From contig NMRA01000360.1 in assembly GCA_002633005.1 (NCBI GenBank), positions 130,758 through 194,757 of the forward strand: DNA of 64,000 nucleotides, in the 5' to 3' direction. The position numbers and the translations under genes are program-made. Positions 48,176 to 58,969 of the stretch are shown one piece after another; the first letter of the stretch is position 1; each line of letters begins with the position of its first letter. The notes below the pieces were generated by a model. That model saw nothing but the letters and a program-made list of their open reading frames with translations, ran no database searches and was not told the origin of the DNA. The stretch comes from Phoronis australis (taxonomy: Eukaryota; Phoronida; Phoronidae).

Positions 48176-48285
48176 CTGACGATGGCCGGAGAATAGACCA
48201 ATCGAAACGTCGTGACAGTGTAAATGGGCAAGAGGTCGGTGTAAATAGAACAAGAGATTTTAGTAATAGTTGTAACACGCCAACA
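48176..48285 (+). repeat. Right terminal repeat of the Penelope-like element, inverted to the left one
   Basis: The reverse complement of this segment matches 43150-43238 (shared CACTGTCACGACGTTTCG, TTCTCCGGCCATCGTC, CTATTTACACYGACCTCT). CTGACGA (48176-48182) and CGAAACGTC (48203-48211) are a hammerhead-like core with a weak stem II. The left copy has GTGACGA and a GGCC/GGCC stem. Confidence 0.7.
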
Positions 48286-50132
48286 CCTCAGGGCGCTTTT
48301 AGAAAGTCATGAGAAAGCAAATAGGCAGCAGTATTTTTGTCAGTGAAAACCTCACGAAAAACGACAGCTGAAACGAAACGGAAAGATTCAAGCTACCTGG
48401 TCCACAGATGGTTCAGGGAAGGTTAGTCAACGACAAGACCCATACAGTGACACCAACGGGAGATTTGAATGAACTGATAACCTCAATAACTATATCTCTC
48501 GCACTGTTGTGTGCTTATCATAACGTAAACACCTAATCTAATCACTGGGGGATATCTAACCAATTATGTTTGTTTTTAAGTTCCCAGTTTCATACTATAA
48601 TAGTTTTTCGATGTTAGTTAGTCTTGATAATAGGTATGGAGTTAATATTTTCGTTAGTTTTGATAGTTTAGACCGCAAGCTTTCACTTTTCAATTTGCCA
48701 TGGCATTGTTGAAGAGCAGCGCATTTGTGACGTTTCATCCACTATGAATGAATCCATTAACATGATAAGTGACATGTCTTTAAATTCCGGTGAGTATGGT
48801 AGAAACGACAACTACAACATAATCAATAAACTGAGACTGAATGATGAAGACAATTTCGTCACCGTACGCAATTCACCATATTATGATACTAGTGGTTTCA
48901 AAAATTAACTAAGTGCAATTAACACAAGTTATGCATACTAAGTGTCAATATACAGTCTATCTCTTCCAAGTTTGCAGAATTTCAGGCGATGATTCATGAA
49001 GCAAATACTACTTCAACACTCTTGTATTGACATCATCAGTCTCCAGGAAACCTGGTTAAGCGAAAATGATAACCCGAATTTATTTCAACTTTCGGGATAT
49101 TCCGATTTTATCAATGCAATCTTATGAGGCTTGTTCTCGTCACGGAAGTCTCATCATGTATGTTAAATACTACTTGGAAATTAGAAATGTCATTGGTTAA
49201 CAATTTTACTTCATAAGAAGGACTAGCGCATGTAAGAACGCCTCAGGATAAAACATTGACTATTGTTAATGTTTACAGACCACCCTAAAATGAATTCAGA
49301 CATCCCGATCTATTGCTCAATGAATATACCTTTGAACTAACTAATCTGTCTTCATATAATAAGGAAATAGTTGTGTGGGGGGACTTCAACATCGACCTTA
49401 TAAACTTAAACCCAACATGAAACTTTATGAATTTTTTGATGTAATGTTAGCCCGCCCATTACCTTCCTAAAATTACTCTTCCCACTAGATTTACCGACCA
49501 CTCTGTTACACTTGTTGACCACGTTTATTGTAAATTTCCCTGTATGCTGGAACAGTCTCATGCACACATTGAATGAACGGTCAATACATGATCTCAAAGA
49601 AGAATGACCAACGTATACTCAATGAGTATAACGACGTTAACACAAATTATTACATTTTCTCTCGAACTTTAACTGATGTAATGAACAAACACTTCATCTC
49701 CAAAACCAAAAATTCAACAAATACAAACATAAACTAAATGCATGGATAACAAGTGGCATTTTGAAATCAATAAAATTTAAAGACAAATTGTATAGAAAAC
49801 TTACCTCCCCACCTAAACACAGTCACAACTTTGGTGCAATATGGAATAATTTTAAATTATATAACAAATTATTGAAAACCACAATAACATCTGCTAAATA
49901 GATTGTATTATCATAAGGAATTTACCAAATTTAAAAACGACATAAGGAAGGCATGGCAGACTAGTAAAGGAGAATGCCACCCGATTTAATTAGTCTTTTT
50001 TGCCGTCTTAATCGATCTATATCCACATCGCCTCGCATACGGTCGACCTTACCTTGCCAACAGGTATAGCGTTAACCTGTGAGGAAGGTGAGAACCGACG
50101 CTAGCGACGTCAGTGGTTCATATGCAGAGTGA

Positions 50133-50360
50133 ATGGCGCTATGTTGCGGTGCATCGTTCTCGCTTGTCCGAATTAAGCAGCTGCGAGGAAAGCGGGTATA
50201 TCGTTTTTTACTTCCTCGAGAGCCCGAAATGCTTAGGAAGTGGCTCATGGTAACGAAGAATGAAATGTACGCTGAAAATAGCAAGTATGAGGCCGTGAAA
50301 CATCTCCATGTCTGTGGCCTGCAAACGTCGACACTGCCTGACGAATGCCGGCTTTCCAAA
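50133..50360 (+). pseudogene. Broken THAP domain
   Basis: One frame reads RCIVLACPN and RKAGISFF, like the start of a THAP finger. After a frame change the next reads RVYRFLLPREPEMLRKWLMV (the conserved Trp) and EAVKHLHVCGLQ, where the final metal ligand His is replaced by Gln. The two parts overlap. It lies within the interrupted LINE, so it is probably a piece of an inserted DNA transposon. Confidence 0.5.
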
Positions 50361-50570
50361 TAACTCCATACGTTCCGTTGTCTGAGCTTGTTCACGGCGC
50401 CTCTCTAGTATTTATTCCTCACTGTATTCCTGTTCGAATTGATAGCCTGTAAAACTTTACGATCCACCTGCGAAGTCGGGACTGATGAGCTCTAGCTCGT
50501 CCTAAGTCGGGATTGCGAGTTGCCATGTTGGCGTTTATTACTGAGCGTTCTGTTTCAAAATGAATTATTC

Positions 50571-50959
50571 TCACCCTAACCAATACTTATATAAAACTGA
50601 AACAAAGTCTGTCTCATTAGATGCAATTTGTAATGCCTTCGGAGTGTTCGTGAGTGCAAATGATTTAGAAGCCAGCAATGAATAAATCACAGCGTTACCG
50701 GCCTTAGGTGCAATAAAACTAATCATTGACGGGATACCGAGGACGTGTGAGCTCATGCTAATTTAGTGTTTACTGGCAGAAACTGTTGTGAAACACCTCG
50801 ATTTCCATCAATCGGCCAGGTGTTAGGGTAATCTTTATTTACATTTATATTACTCAAATAATGATTGTCAATGTACAACTTCTGCCCTGACGGTGCTGTG
50901 GCCAAAGCGGAACCTGAATTCGCGGCCCCCGACGAGTAAGTTGATTTGTTGACAAACAA
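50571..50959 (-). CDS. Two overlapping open frames of unknown origin
   Basis: Frames of 68 codons (50753-50959) and 61 codons (50571-50756) overlap at GCATGA. The first ends TGA where the second starts ATG. Phrases such as KLYIDNHYLSNINVNKDYPN and ALTNTPKALQIASNETDFVS look protein-like, but I recognise no family. They may be one frameshifted gene or chance. They sit in the interruption of the LINE, opposite its strand. Confidence 0.25.
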
Positions 50960-51984
50960 AAATCTGCCAACTTAGAGATTACTACTGGTCACAGTGTTCC
51001 ACAAGGTTCCATACTGGGACCCTTACTTTTTTGATCTGTCCACTTCACTTGATATACTCTTGTAAGCAGATCAAGTGGAGAATTTCGTGCTTACATTGGT
51101 CACCGTTCAGATTCTCTTAGCCCCAGACAATTTATGACACCTATTCAGCACGCCTTTTTGTATTGATGTAGATCTGAGCTAATGAAGTGGGAAGGTAGCA
51201 CTTCTGGCTCAACAATGGAGGTTGTTGTTACACCCAAATTGGTTTTCCCTGGCATTTGCACAGAGTTACAGCCTGCAGCTGCTGAGAGTAGTTTTAACTT
51301 GGTACATTTTAAATATTACAAAATAACTTAAAAACTTTATTTGTGTTTATCTTGACAAAGAGCCACTTCCCAAAGGAACGATGGTTTTAAATATTTTTCA
51401 TACCGGTTTTCCTTATTTCATTCTTAATAATCATGTCTACTTATATTTTTTTCTTACCGGGAACGGGGCTGATTTCTATTTACTTTATTTTTAAACTTGA
51501 AGTACCAAAACAGTGGTAGAATTTGATCGCCAGCGAAACTTATTAGTTTAGTTATTTGTGAACCCATTACTGAACTTTCCAGATTACATCTACACAAATT
51601 ACATTACACGGCAACAAAATTACACGTGTCATTAGTTCATGATTAATCTAATAACACATGCCTTACCACCCCTATTAGCATAAACACCTCAACAGATGCT
51701 TCAGCAGTTTTCCTAAACAATTAACTTTCATGTCTAAATGCCTGGCTGATAGCAAATAAACCCTCACTTTACTCGTCAAAAACCAAATACGTGTTGTTAA
51801 GCTTTCCTCAGAAACATCTAAAAGAGCAACACATTCCTGGTCTGTAAATGCTGAACAAGCCAGTCACATATGTCGAAACATTTAAGTTTTTGGGGTTACA
51901 TCTAGAGGCACTTGTTTTGGAACAAACAGATACAAAAGATAAACATGTGATGTACTGCACAAGCTAAAAGGAACGTTCCCTAAA

Positions 51985-52070
51985 CATATTTTTTATTTTT
52001 TTATTGTAATATTCAAAATGAGGATGGCCTCTTCAGTGACAGCATTGCTTTCCAAGAGGGCCCTTCTTTT
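51985..52070 (-). mobile_element. L2-like LINE 3'-end fragment
   Basis: Reverse complement of the L2-like 3' end at 45780-45858, sharing GCCCTCTTGGAAAGCAATGC and GAAGAGGCCATCCTCATTTT, then an A-rich tail. Confidence 0.8.
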
Positions 52071-53389
52071 GATTTATAAACCTCTCATTTTACTACACTT
52101 AAACTTACGGTGTAACATGCCGGGGTTTCCACAAGTGCCACCGACTACCAGTATTACAGAAACATGGTGTTCGAAATACTACCTCATCATACTTCCTAGC
52201 TAATACTGACCAGTTATTTCTGTCATCTTCTTTCCTTAAACGATATTTTTCATATCTCATGTCAAAACTTTTTTCTACAAGTCTTGCAATAAGCTCTTAC
52301 CCCCATTTTTCTCCGAATTTCGTGATGATATCAATCTTGATTCATCCAAACGACAATGAAATCTCCCCTCACGCCGATTTTTGTGTAACACTTCCACAGC
52401 TCAACCCATTATTACCCAAACCGCTAAATAAAGCCAACAGCCAGCCTACCCGCAGGCCCGAAGCCAGGGGGAGTTCGAAGGGTTCGATCGACAGATGCAC
52501 AACAACAAAATTGTTGCAGCTACTGGTACTGGTAACTGCAATGATAACTGAGTTCTAATTATAAATTTGCTCTTGATTCAAAGCGCTTCACGTAATCATC
52601 TAGCCGAACCCGGCCAACTTCTCCCGAGTGGTATTTGTGAAGATGACAGGATCGCGTAGACGATAAGAGCAGGCTTTATATTTCCATCGGCATGGAACAC
52701 ACGTGGTGTTTACATTGTATAGGGCAACAAGGGCGTCTAGACTGAGTAAATGTCTGTACCTCAGTAGTAGCTACGCTATACAGCAACTAGAGAGCTCCCA
52801 AAAAGTGGTGCGATGCGAATACCTTATAGTAGATCAAGAAACAAAACAGAGAATAGGTTTGTAATATGATATTGCTTGCTAGTATACAGTACGGTGAAAG
52901 GCAGGCATTTGGAATTGCGTGTCGGAAAGTGTTCGTCAAGTACAGGTGTGTTTTTCTTCCAGTGTCCACTTCGACTGTGGATTGGTGGATGGACATGCAG
53001 GCGTGTACACGTGTGTACGTTTCTGTCCTTTTAAAATCAGAAGAAGCCGACGGTAAATTAACTATACGCATCCCTCCGTCAATGCTCAAAAACCAGAATT
53101 TTACTAAAACCCTGTTTTCTTGTACTGAGAAAACACCGACGAGAATGATCACATTTTTGGGGAATAGTACGTCTAGGGCCAGTAAACATTTTGGTCAATG
53201 AAGATAGACTTTTCTTGTCAACAGTCTCAACGATGGGGCACAGCCTCAGAGATTTCATACGAGCAACTAACTTCTTGGGAAAGATTTCCAAGGTTAGATG
53301 CCACTATTCCGATTGTTCGCTACACGCCGAAGGTCCACCTTTAAAAGTTACTACTTCGAATGTCCATAATCCCATGTAAAACCAGAAAA
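52071..53389. other. Non-coding stretch
   Basis: Opposed open frames of 110-120 codons at 52787-53201 cover each other and show no domain. No gene is supported. Confidence 0.45.
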
Positions 53390-53822
53390 AAGTCAAGGTG
53401 GCTTGATGTCATTTGCGGTGCATCAGACGTGTGCTTATCCTCATGGTCGGGCCCATTGCATAAACACCTGAGCTAAAGCCTTCAATGGGGCTCTGGTGCG
53501 GCACGAAGTTTTTAGGTCTCCAGTCTCAAGAAAACGGACAGTTGTTTCCATTTATTGCCATGCACTATATGTTGAAGGCATATGTAACAATGCCATACAG
53601 TAGGTTGCTCCTTAGCCTATAAAAAGCTGGGCGAGACTCTACCAGGTGTTTAGTGGTTTCTATACGTCAGTACCACACTCGGGACACACTGGGCTCCCCA
53701 TATGCCAAGTAATGTGTCTGTGTCGGGCAAGGTTACAGTGGCCCGTCAAAATTTGAATGACGTGTCTTATGCCCAATCTATCTAGACTCAGAAGATTTTT
53801 TAACCTTTTGGTTTGATCCAAA
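53390..53822 (-). mobile_element. 5'-truncated inverted copy of the RNase H LINE
   Basis: The minus strand matches 42140-42555 at roughly 90 percent, including TTCTGAGTCTAGATAG, GAGCCCAGTGTGTCCCGAGTG and CACCTGGTAGAGTCT. It holds the Cys-knuckle coding end and the 3' untranslated part only. Truncation at the 5' side is usual for LINE copies. Confidence 0.85.
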
Positions 53823-53839
53823 CCAGAACACCGACAGTT

Positions 53840-54135
53840 ACTTTTTTCTTAAATATAAGCACAGCCCCAGGAGTCGCTTTCGCATATCCCAGGTTCTAAT
53901 TCACGCCCTTGCATACATTCATTAGTAAAACCGAGCTCAGGGGAGTAGGAGATACCTTTGTGCAATGCTCGATTGTCATCCAGTGAAGCCAAGAGGCGAA
54001 CCCATGCAGGTCTCCTAAACAGGAATCCCGACCGCAAATCACTTCACTGAGCCACACAGTTGATTGTTCTGATTGTCTGCTGTAACAGACATGAATAAAG
54101 TATTGTATTTGTCTCCATTTAGTAACCATTTTTAA
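53840..54135 (-). repeat. Dispersed repeat shared with HIRA intron 1
   Basis: On the minus strand, TGACAATCGAGCATTGCAC and TCTCCTACTCC..TGAGCTCG followed by TTTTACTAATGAATG match the text near 57160-57225 and its duplicate near 59255-59325. The function is unknown; it is likely part of a SINE or MITE family. Confidence 0.6.
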
Positions 54136-55910
54136 ATGTATTAATAACTATCCAACTTTTGTACACCCTTTAAAAAGGGTGTGCAAAATTTGGATAGTTA
54201 TTAATACATTGATTACATTGTTTACAAATGAGCTCAGTTCCAATCACTGCAAATCGTGATTCTTGAATCTAACTAACGACTTATTCTCAAGTATGGACAA
54301 CATTTGGGGCACGGGTCAGGGCTGAAGCGATCAACGGTTTTAAATTTAAGAAGACATAAGGGGCTCTGACCTCGTGAAGACTGACAGAGACAGGGTAGCC
54401 TGCTAACTACATTTAATTTCGACGTGCCGTGTGCGTGGTTCCGGTGGGTGAGGTTCAGTCGCAGCGGCTCTAAACTTTTCAGTCGGGCTGTGAAATGATG
54501 CGACCTTGACATGGATTTGATGAATCGTATCCGGTGGTTGAATACTCCCACTCCATATTTTTTAAAATGCAATAACGTTCTCATTTTTTCGTGTTCGCAA
54601 GATCGACAACGGGCAATTTTGCTTGCGTATAAAATCCAAACAAAGTATTTTAGTATCCGGGCGCTGTTTTCGGTAAAGGTACACCATTCAGTGTATCTAA
54701 TAACCGAAATATCATTCCTTTTTGCATGTAAAAGTGTAAAATTACACATGGGTTGAAAAGATTAGACCTATTCGTAGTAGTGAACCCTCGAAGTAATGGA
54801 CATTCGGAATGGCGAACCGATGGTAAATAGTGGTCTGTTCCCAATTACAGCGTCACGTAAGCAACTTAACTAACTCGCAAAAGTATAACTAGATAAAAAA
54901 TTTCGTCAAGTTATTCTCCGACTAAATATTTCTGTCCAAGTAGGTCTAATCACTCATTTAAGCATGCGTGACTTGAAAATTTGGCTGGAAGTAACGCGAA
55001 AAAGTTTTAGACAACATTACATCCGAATCGAGTCCCCGTTTGCGAGCAACCGTCACGGCATCCTCGTCTCTGTTATTACAAATTTCGTCTCATCTAAACA
55101 ATATAGAGCAGAAATTCACCGTTGTGTATACAAGCTCCTCCTTCCCCCTGATTGAGCTGCGTAAACCAAGGGCCTGAATGAAAACTCCATAGTGTCGACG
55201 TTTGCAAAATATCAAAGGTCCACCGTTCAAGAAATTCGAACCACCCCCTGCGCAATGCTGGCTACGGGCCTTCAGTTCGTAACTTTCTTAAAGAACTTAT
55301 TAATTGTAATATCATTCTACAAACGATAATTGAAAATATATTTATTCACTCCATTCACGCCTTCTCCTCAGCTGCAAAAACTCACTCGTTACAAAACTAT
55401 TCAGAATAATGCTCATCAAACTACAGAATCTGTGCATCTCAGCATCGTTAAAGTTTTAAAATTTTAAAGTATGAGAGATATGTGTCTTTACCTTATCATC
55501 GCCGATTCTTGTTTCCCTACGCTGTACTAATGTAATGAAATTCAATCGTATAGTTACGCCTGCCTAGCCATTTTTTATTTTTTTCTTTGTTTTGCGGTTC
55601 TTTTTATAGTATAATGAATATATAACGTATTCATTCTTTTTTACCTTTGCTGTGCCAAACATGTTAAAGTTTAGGTTATATCATTCTTAATATATACCTT
55701 ATTTTAGTTTCTCCAATTATTGTATCGGTAGTTCATATTGTGATACCTAGAGTGTCCCTTGTAGCCTACATGTATGATACATTTTACATAGATATATTAT
55801 CATTTTCTTGATACTAGCCAGGTTGTTGTTTCGCTCATGCACTAAATTGTCCATGTTGAAACGAATAATAGTTTGTTTAGTAGATATAGATGACTTTCAT
55901 GCAAGCGGCT
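54136..55910. other. Non-coding, upstream of HIRA
   Basis: No gene supported. An inverted repeat at about 54135-54213 (AATGTATTAATAACTATCCAA and its complement around ACACCCTTTAAAAAGGGTGT) forms a near-perfect palindrome. Confidence 0.5.
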
Positions 55911-55914
55911 CGAT

Positions 55915-55947
<33 letters not shown>

Positions 55948-56160
55948 ATGTCTATATGTCTATCCATCTATCCATCTATCCATCTATCCATCTATCCATC
56001 TATCCATCTATCCATCTATCTATCTATCTATCTATCCATCTATCCATCTATCTATCCATCTATCTGTCTATCTATCTATCTATCTATCTATATGTCTATA
56101 TGTCTGTTTATCAGTCTATCTATCTGTCTGTCCGTTTTTATGTCTGTCTGTCTATCAGTG
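55911..56160. repeat. (CTAT)n / (CCATCTAT)n microsatellite in the HIRA 5' flank
   Basis: About 250 bp of CTAT tetranucleotides with CCAT and TGTC variants end some 125 bp before the HIRA ATG. The CTAT tract is likely to be length-polymorphic. Confidence 0.95.
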
Positions 56161-56225
56161 TGCTTCTTTTCGGCTGCTTCAGGTCAGTCTCGTTGGATCG
56201 CGAGATTACGTACGAGAGCGGGTGT

Positions 56226-56244
56226 TTCAAGATGGCTTCCGGTG
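56226..56244 (+). promoter_or_regulatory. YY1/ETS-like motif and short upstream ORF of HIRA
   Basis: TTTCAAGATGGCTTCCGGTG joins a YY1-like AAGATGGC to an ETS-like TTCCGG, a frequent pair at housekeeping promoters. The ATG at 56232 would start an 8-codon upstream frame ending at 56258, 26 bp before the HIRA start. A transcription start cannot be fixed from sequence. Confidence 0.4.
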
Positions 56245-56284
56245 AATATCTTTGTTAACAACAAGCCGCTCCGTGCTCGTTAAC

Positions 56285-56321
56285 ATGCGACTGCTGAAGC
56301 CAGTGTGGGTAAATCATAAAG
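56285..56321 (+). CDS. HIRA: HIRA exon 1 (start codon)
   Basis: ATG opens MRLLKPVWVNHK and the exon ends with one base of a Gly codon before GTAAAA. This matches the conserved HIRA N-terminus (M-[KR]-L-L-K-P-x-W-V-N-H). HIRA is the WD40 subunit of the complex that deposits histone H3.3 in chromatin outside replication. The phase-1 donor fits the phase-1 acceptor of exon 2. The exon is only 37 nt of coding sequence and lies below usual ORF limits; I recognised it from the protein family. Confidence 0.9.
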
Positions 56322-56582
56322 GTAAAATTTGCATTCAGTGCTTGTTAATGGATAAACTGTTTAACGTATGCTGCATGTGTGTGGTTACGCAGGTCATAGC
56401 GTGAGTGCGCCCGATTTTGTCGATATTCTTTCTGCACGGTCCCTTGCCTGGCTCAGTGAATAACTAGACGACGGCATATTCTAATCAAACCTGTACACTG
56501 GAAGGTTTTCTGAAAAATTCTCTTAACCCTGACTAAGCTAACAAAAGTTACGTTACTGCGTACGTCTGAGGAGACACAGACA

Positions 56583-56645
56583 GTGTGGCTCAGTGTTTGA
56601 GCTCCGGACTCCCGTTTGAGAGACCGGGGTTCGAATCCTGAAGCG
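56583..56645 (+). mobile_element. tRNA-derived SINE head in HIRA intron 1
   Basis: GTGTGGCTCAGTGTTTGAGC (A-box part) and GGTTCGAATCC (B box, 56628-56638) are spaced as in a tRNA. The sequence right after it (GAAGCGTGTTCAA ... GCTCCTGAACAGC) recurs inverted at about 57085-57140. Confidence 0.65.
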
Positions 56646-57369
56646 TGTTCAACAGTTACAGAGTGAGTGCTCGCTAGTGCAAGTAGCAGCTCCTGAACAG
56701 CTGTGAGCGCTCACTGTGCAATCTAGTATGGCGACTTTGAAGCAGATTGTGTTGAACGTCTTAGCCGATGAGCTTAACACTAACAGTCCTTCCTATGGCG
56801 TACTGAGCGATAAATATGATTAATCTTTGCCAATATTAATATCGGCAGCTCAAGATAACAACCGTGAAGGCTTTGGAACGACAAGAATCAAGAATTATGT
56901 CGAGGAAACGACCCACAATTTAAGTCGCACTTTCGGATGAGTCGGTCAACTTTTGAGGTTAGTTTTCGTGTTGCAGAACCATAATGGGTTCATATGTTGC
57001 AGATGTGAAGCCTTCGCAGGATGCCATCTTGGAAATCTAACCGAACATGCTCTCGAGGTTGTTCGCGAGCGCTAACGTAAACACTGCTGTTCAGGACGAG
57101 GGCGCTCAAATCGCTCGCGGGCGCTCACTCTATTGAACATGCTTCTGGCTTTACTGGCTGACAATCGAGCATTGCACAAAAATGTCTCCTACTCCTCTAA
57201 GCTCGTTCTTACTAGTGAGTGAATGAATAAAAGGGAATGAATGAGAACCACTTTGGAATACTCGACTTGGAGTGTGAAGTGTATAAGAAGAGAAAGAAGA
57301 ATGAATCTTTGGAATGTGGTGAATCTGCAGTGACAGTACTTTTAGTAGTAATACGTGAAGCCTTCTTTC

Positions 57370-57890
57370 TCTTTGGACGACTGGTTAGGATGCCTGGCAT
57401 TGAAGCAAGAGGTACCAAGTTCAGAACTTGGATTTGGTGATTTTTCACTGCATTGGTGCCCAACAATGCCAAATGGTACGTATTCTGAGTTTGATAATGC
57501 CATGATGACTGACGACCATTGTATAGTGCCATAATGGCTGAGGAGGAGATGGGCTGATCTGATGTTGAGTTCCAGACGGCATGACGCCCCAGTCATTGAA
57601 TGGAGAAGAGTGTGGTGGCCTCTCTTAATGAGTCGCCTGTGGGCAGGTGCTCTTTGGTCAACTGTTAGGACGCCTGGTATTGAAACAGGGGGTATCGGGT
57701 TTGAAACTTGGACTAGGTAGTAGGCACCCCTGGCCAGCCAAATGACCAAATTGGTGACATTGAGAGCACTTCTTGGCGCTACTGCCTTGCCTTTTACGGG
57801 ACCCACTTGACGAAGGTGTAGAGATGAGTGTGCTATCACAGTCAACAAAGCTGCCCAGATTTTCCCATTCACATTAACTACAGGCAAGGT
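57370..57890. repeat. SINE-like repeat pair inside the duplication
   Basis: Two related segments (GGTTAGGATGCCTGGCATTG near 57383 and GTTAGGACGCCTGGTATTG near 57663), each followed by a GGTAYC...GTTYRRAACTTGG-like box, resemble degenerate tRNA-type A and B boxes. A 181-residue minus-strand frame spans them. It is preserved only in part in the second copy (59407-59958) and has no domain, so I do not call it a gene. Confidence 0.5.
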
Positions 57891-58447
57891 ATGCTACATT
57901 TTCTCAACATTACTGAAGCACATCTACATAAAGTTCCCACGTGTTTGAAACCAGGCATGAATTAATATTGTTAAGGTGATACAACTTAGGGAACTAAAGG
58001 TTGAGTAATACTTCCACCTGATAGCCAGTGAATACAGCGTACAATGAACCCCGCCTTGGAAGAAGCTTTTACAGCTTCCGTGGTGAAAGACTCTATTCAG
58101 GATCTTCAGTGCTTGCGGAAAAGAAGGCAGAGCTGGAGTATCCACTCATTGTTCCTTGACAGTGTACCAAGACGTGGTCAGAAGCCCCTCTTTTTTCAAA
58201 ATCTTCCTTGGTGGCTCCAGCAACATTCCACGATTATGTGGCTTAGTGTACATGGCCAGTGTAATTTTTAACAATGGTCCTGTGACTCCTGTCGCATGAC
58301 ATGTCCTTCTTTTTTGTCACATACCGGTACATTATTTGGTCTTGGCTAGGAAGAACTGTGGATGATAGTGGCCATGTTAGAATGTCAGTGACTGATGATG
58401 TAACTAACTTAAACAAAAGTTAAATTTGATCATATTGCTATGTGCAG

Positions 58448-58510
58448 GTAAACCCATTTTCTCGGTCGACATCCATCCCGATGGTACAAGGTTTGCAACG
58501 GGTGGCCAAG
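58448..58510 (+). CDS. HIRA: HIRA exon 2, first copy
   Basis: A 63-nt exon between TATGTGCAG and GTATGT codes for GKPIFSVDIHPDGTRF and ATGGQ, the first WD40 strands of HIRA. Both ends are in phase 1, so the exon can be used once, skipped, or used together with the second copy without shifting the frame. Its sequence is identical to the second copy. Confidence 0.9.
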
Positions 58511-58968
58511 GTATGTCTGTAATGGTGGTTTGTTGATTTCCTATGAAAATACAGATCTTATCCTGTCTGCTTAATAATTTATTCATCTTACTTCGAAATA
58601 TGTCCGTTTTGGCTTTGACGCTTCAAATTAGCATATGGTGCAATAGAACCAGCACATACATTTTAAGTGACTGCCCTTACTAGTGACTCCATCTAGTGGT
58701 CAACCATAGAAGCGGCCAATGTCTCACCTTATTGCTAGCAGCAAACTGTCAATTCCAACTGAATGAGTTCAGTCTTCAGGACACTGTCTAATGATAGTTC
58801 AACAATCTTTTATGGAACATCTCTGTAATTTCTTACAAAAATAATAACCAAACATAGCAGGTACCAGCATATGTTAATGAAAACAACAACAGATGTTAAC
58901 AACAAAGGAGCTTAAAATTCGTGAGGCTCTACACATCAGTTGGTGCAAGCCCAATCTCAATAGGCAAC

Positions 58969-58969
58969 N
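58969..58969. other. Single ambiguous base at the duplication junction
   Basis: The only non-ACGT base in the window falls exactly between the two copies of the 2.1-kb block. This suggests an assembly join or consensus conflict. Confidence 0.95.

Larger units (their letters stand above)
43145..48290 (+). mobile_element. Penelope-like element, broken, with three nested insertions
   Basis: Parts in order: left terminal repeat (43145-43245); N-terminal region (frame to 43868, with NKSSRELTVAESQLLSKGLN and IILQADKGNATVVLNKDDY); reverse transcriptase (43950-44500); insertion 44530-44764; linker (44770-45140); a second insertion; a short coding piece near 46855-46947 (KEFNIRTVYRSSDTLGRRLT); a third insertion; GIY-YIG endonuclease (47663-47969); right terminal repeat (48176-48285). 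Penelope-like elements pair a telomerase-like RT with GIY-YIG. Frameshifts near 43870 and 44455 and the insertions make it inactive. Confidence 0.85.
48700..51970 (+). mobile_element. Decayed L2/CR1-like LINE with an interruption
   Basis: Broken frames from 49000 to 49970 show an AP-like endonuclease: LSENDNPNLFQLSGYSDF, GDFNIDL (49380-49400), LPTRFTDHSVTLVDHVYCKF and NEYNDVNTNYYIFSRTLTDV. After about 1 kb of other sequence, GHSVPQGSILGPLL (near 51000) is the RT motif with the QG turn. VETFKFLGLHLEALV near 51880 is the thumb motif. Every frame is broken. Confidence 0.6.
56871..58968 (+). repeat. 2.1-kb tandem duplication in HIRA, copy 1
   Basis: The block from CTTTGGAACG to ATAGGCAAC contains intron sequence, a SINE-like repeat and HIRA exon 2. 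It is followed, after one base written as n, by a second copy. The two differ by scattered substitutions and small indels, by eye a few percent. Confidence 0.95.

Noticed and set aside
52787-53201. Opposed 121- and 111-codon frames
   Set aside because: They overlap on opposite strands, with no domain, splice signals or repeat identity.
55808-56283. Three overlapping plus-strand frames rich in Leu-Ser-Ile-Tyr
   Set aside because: Direct translation of the CTAT microsatellite.
56583-56645. Functional tRNA gene
   Set aside because: A and B boxes are present but the acceptor stem does not close; a SINE head is more likely. The same applies to 34115-34195 and 48041-48100.
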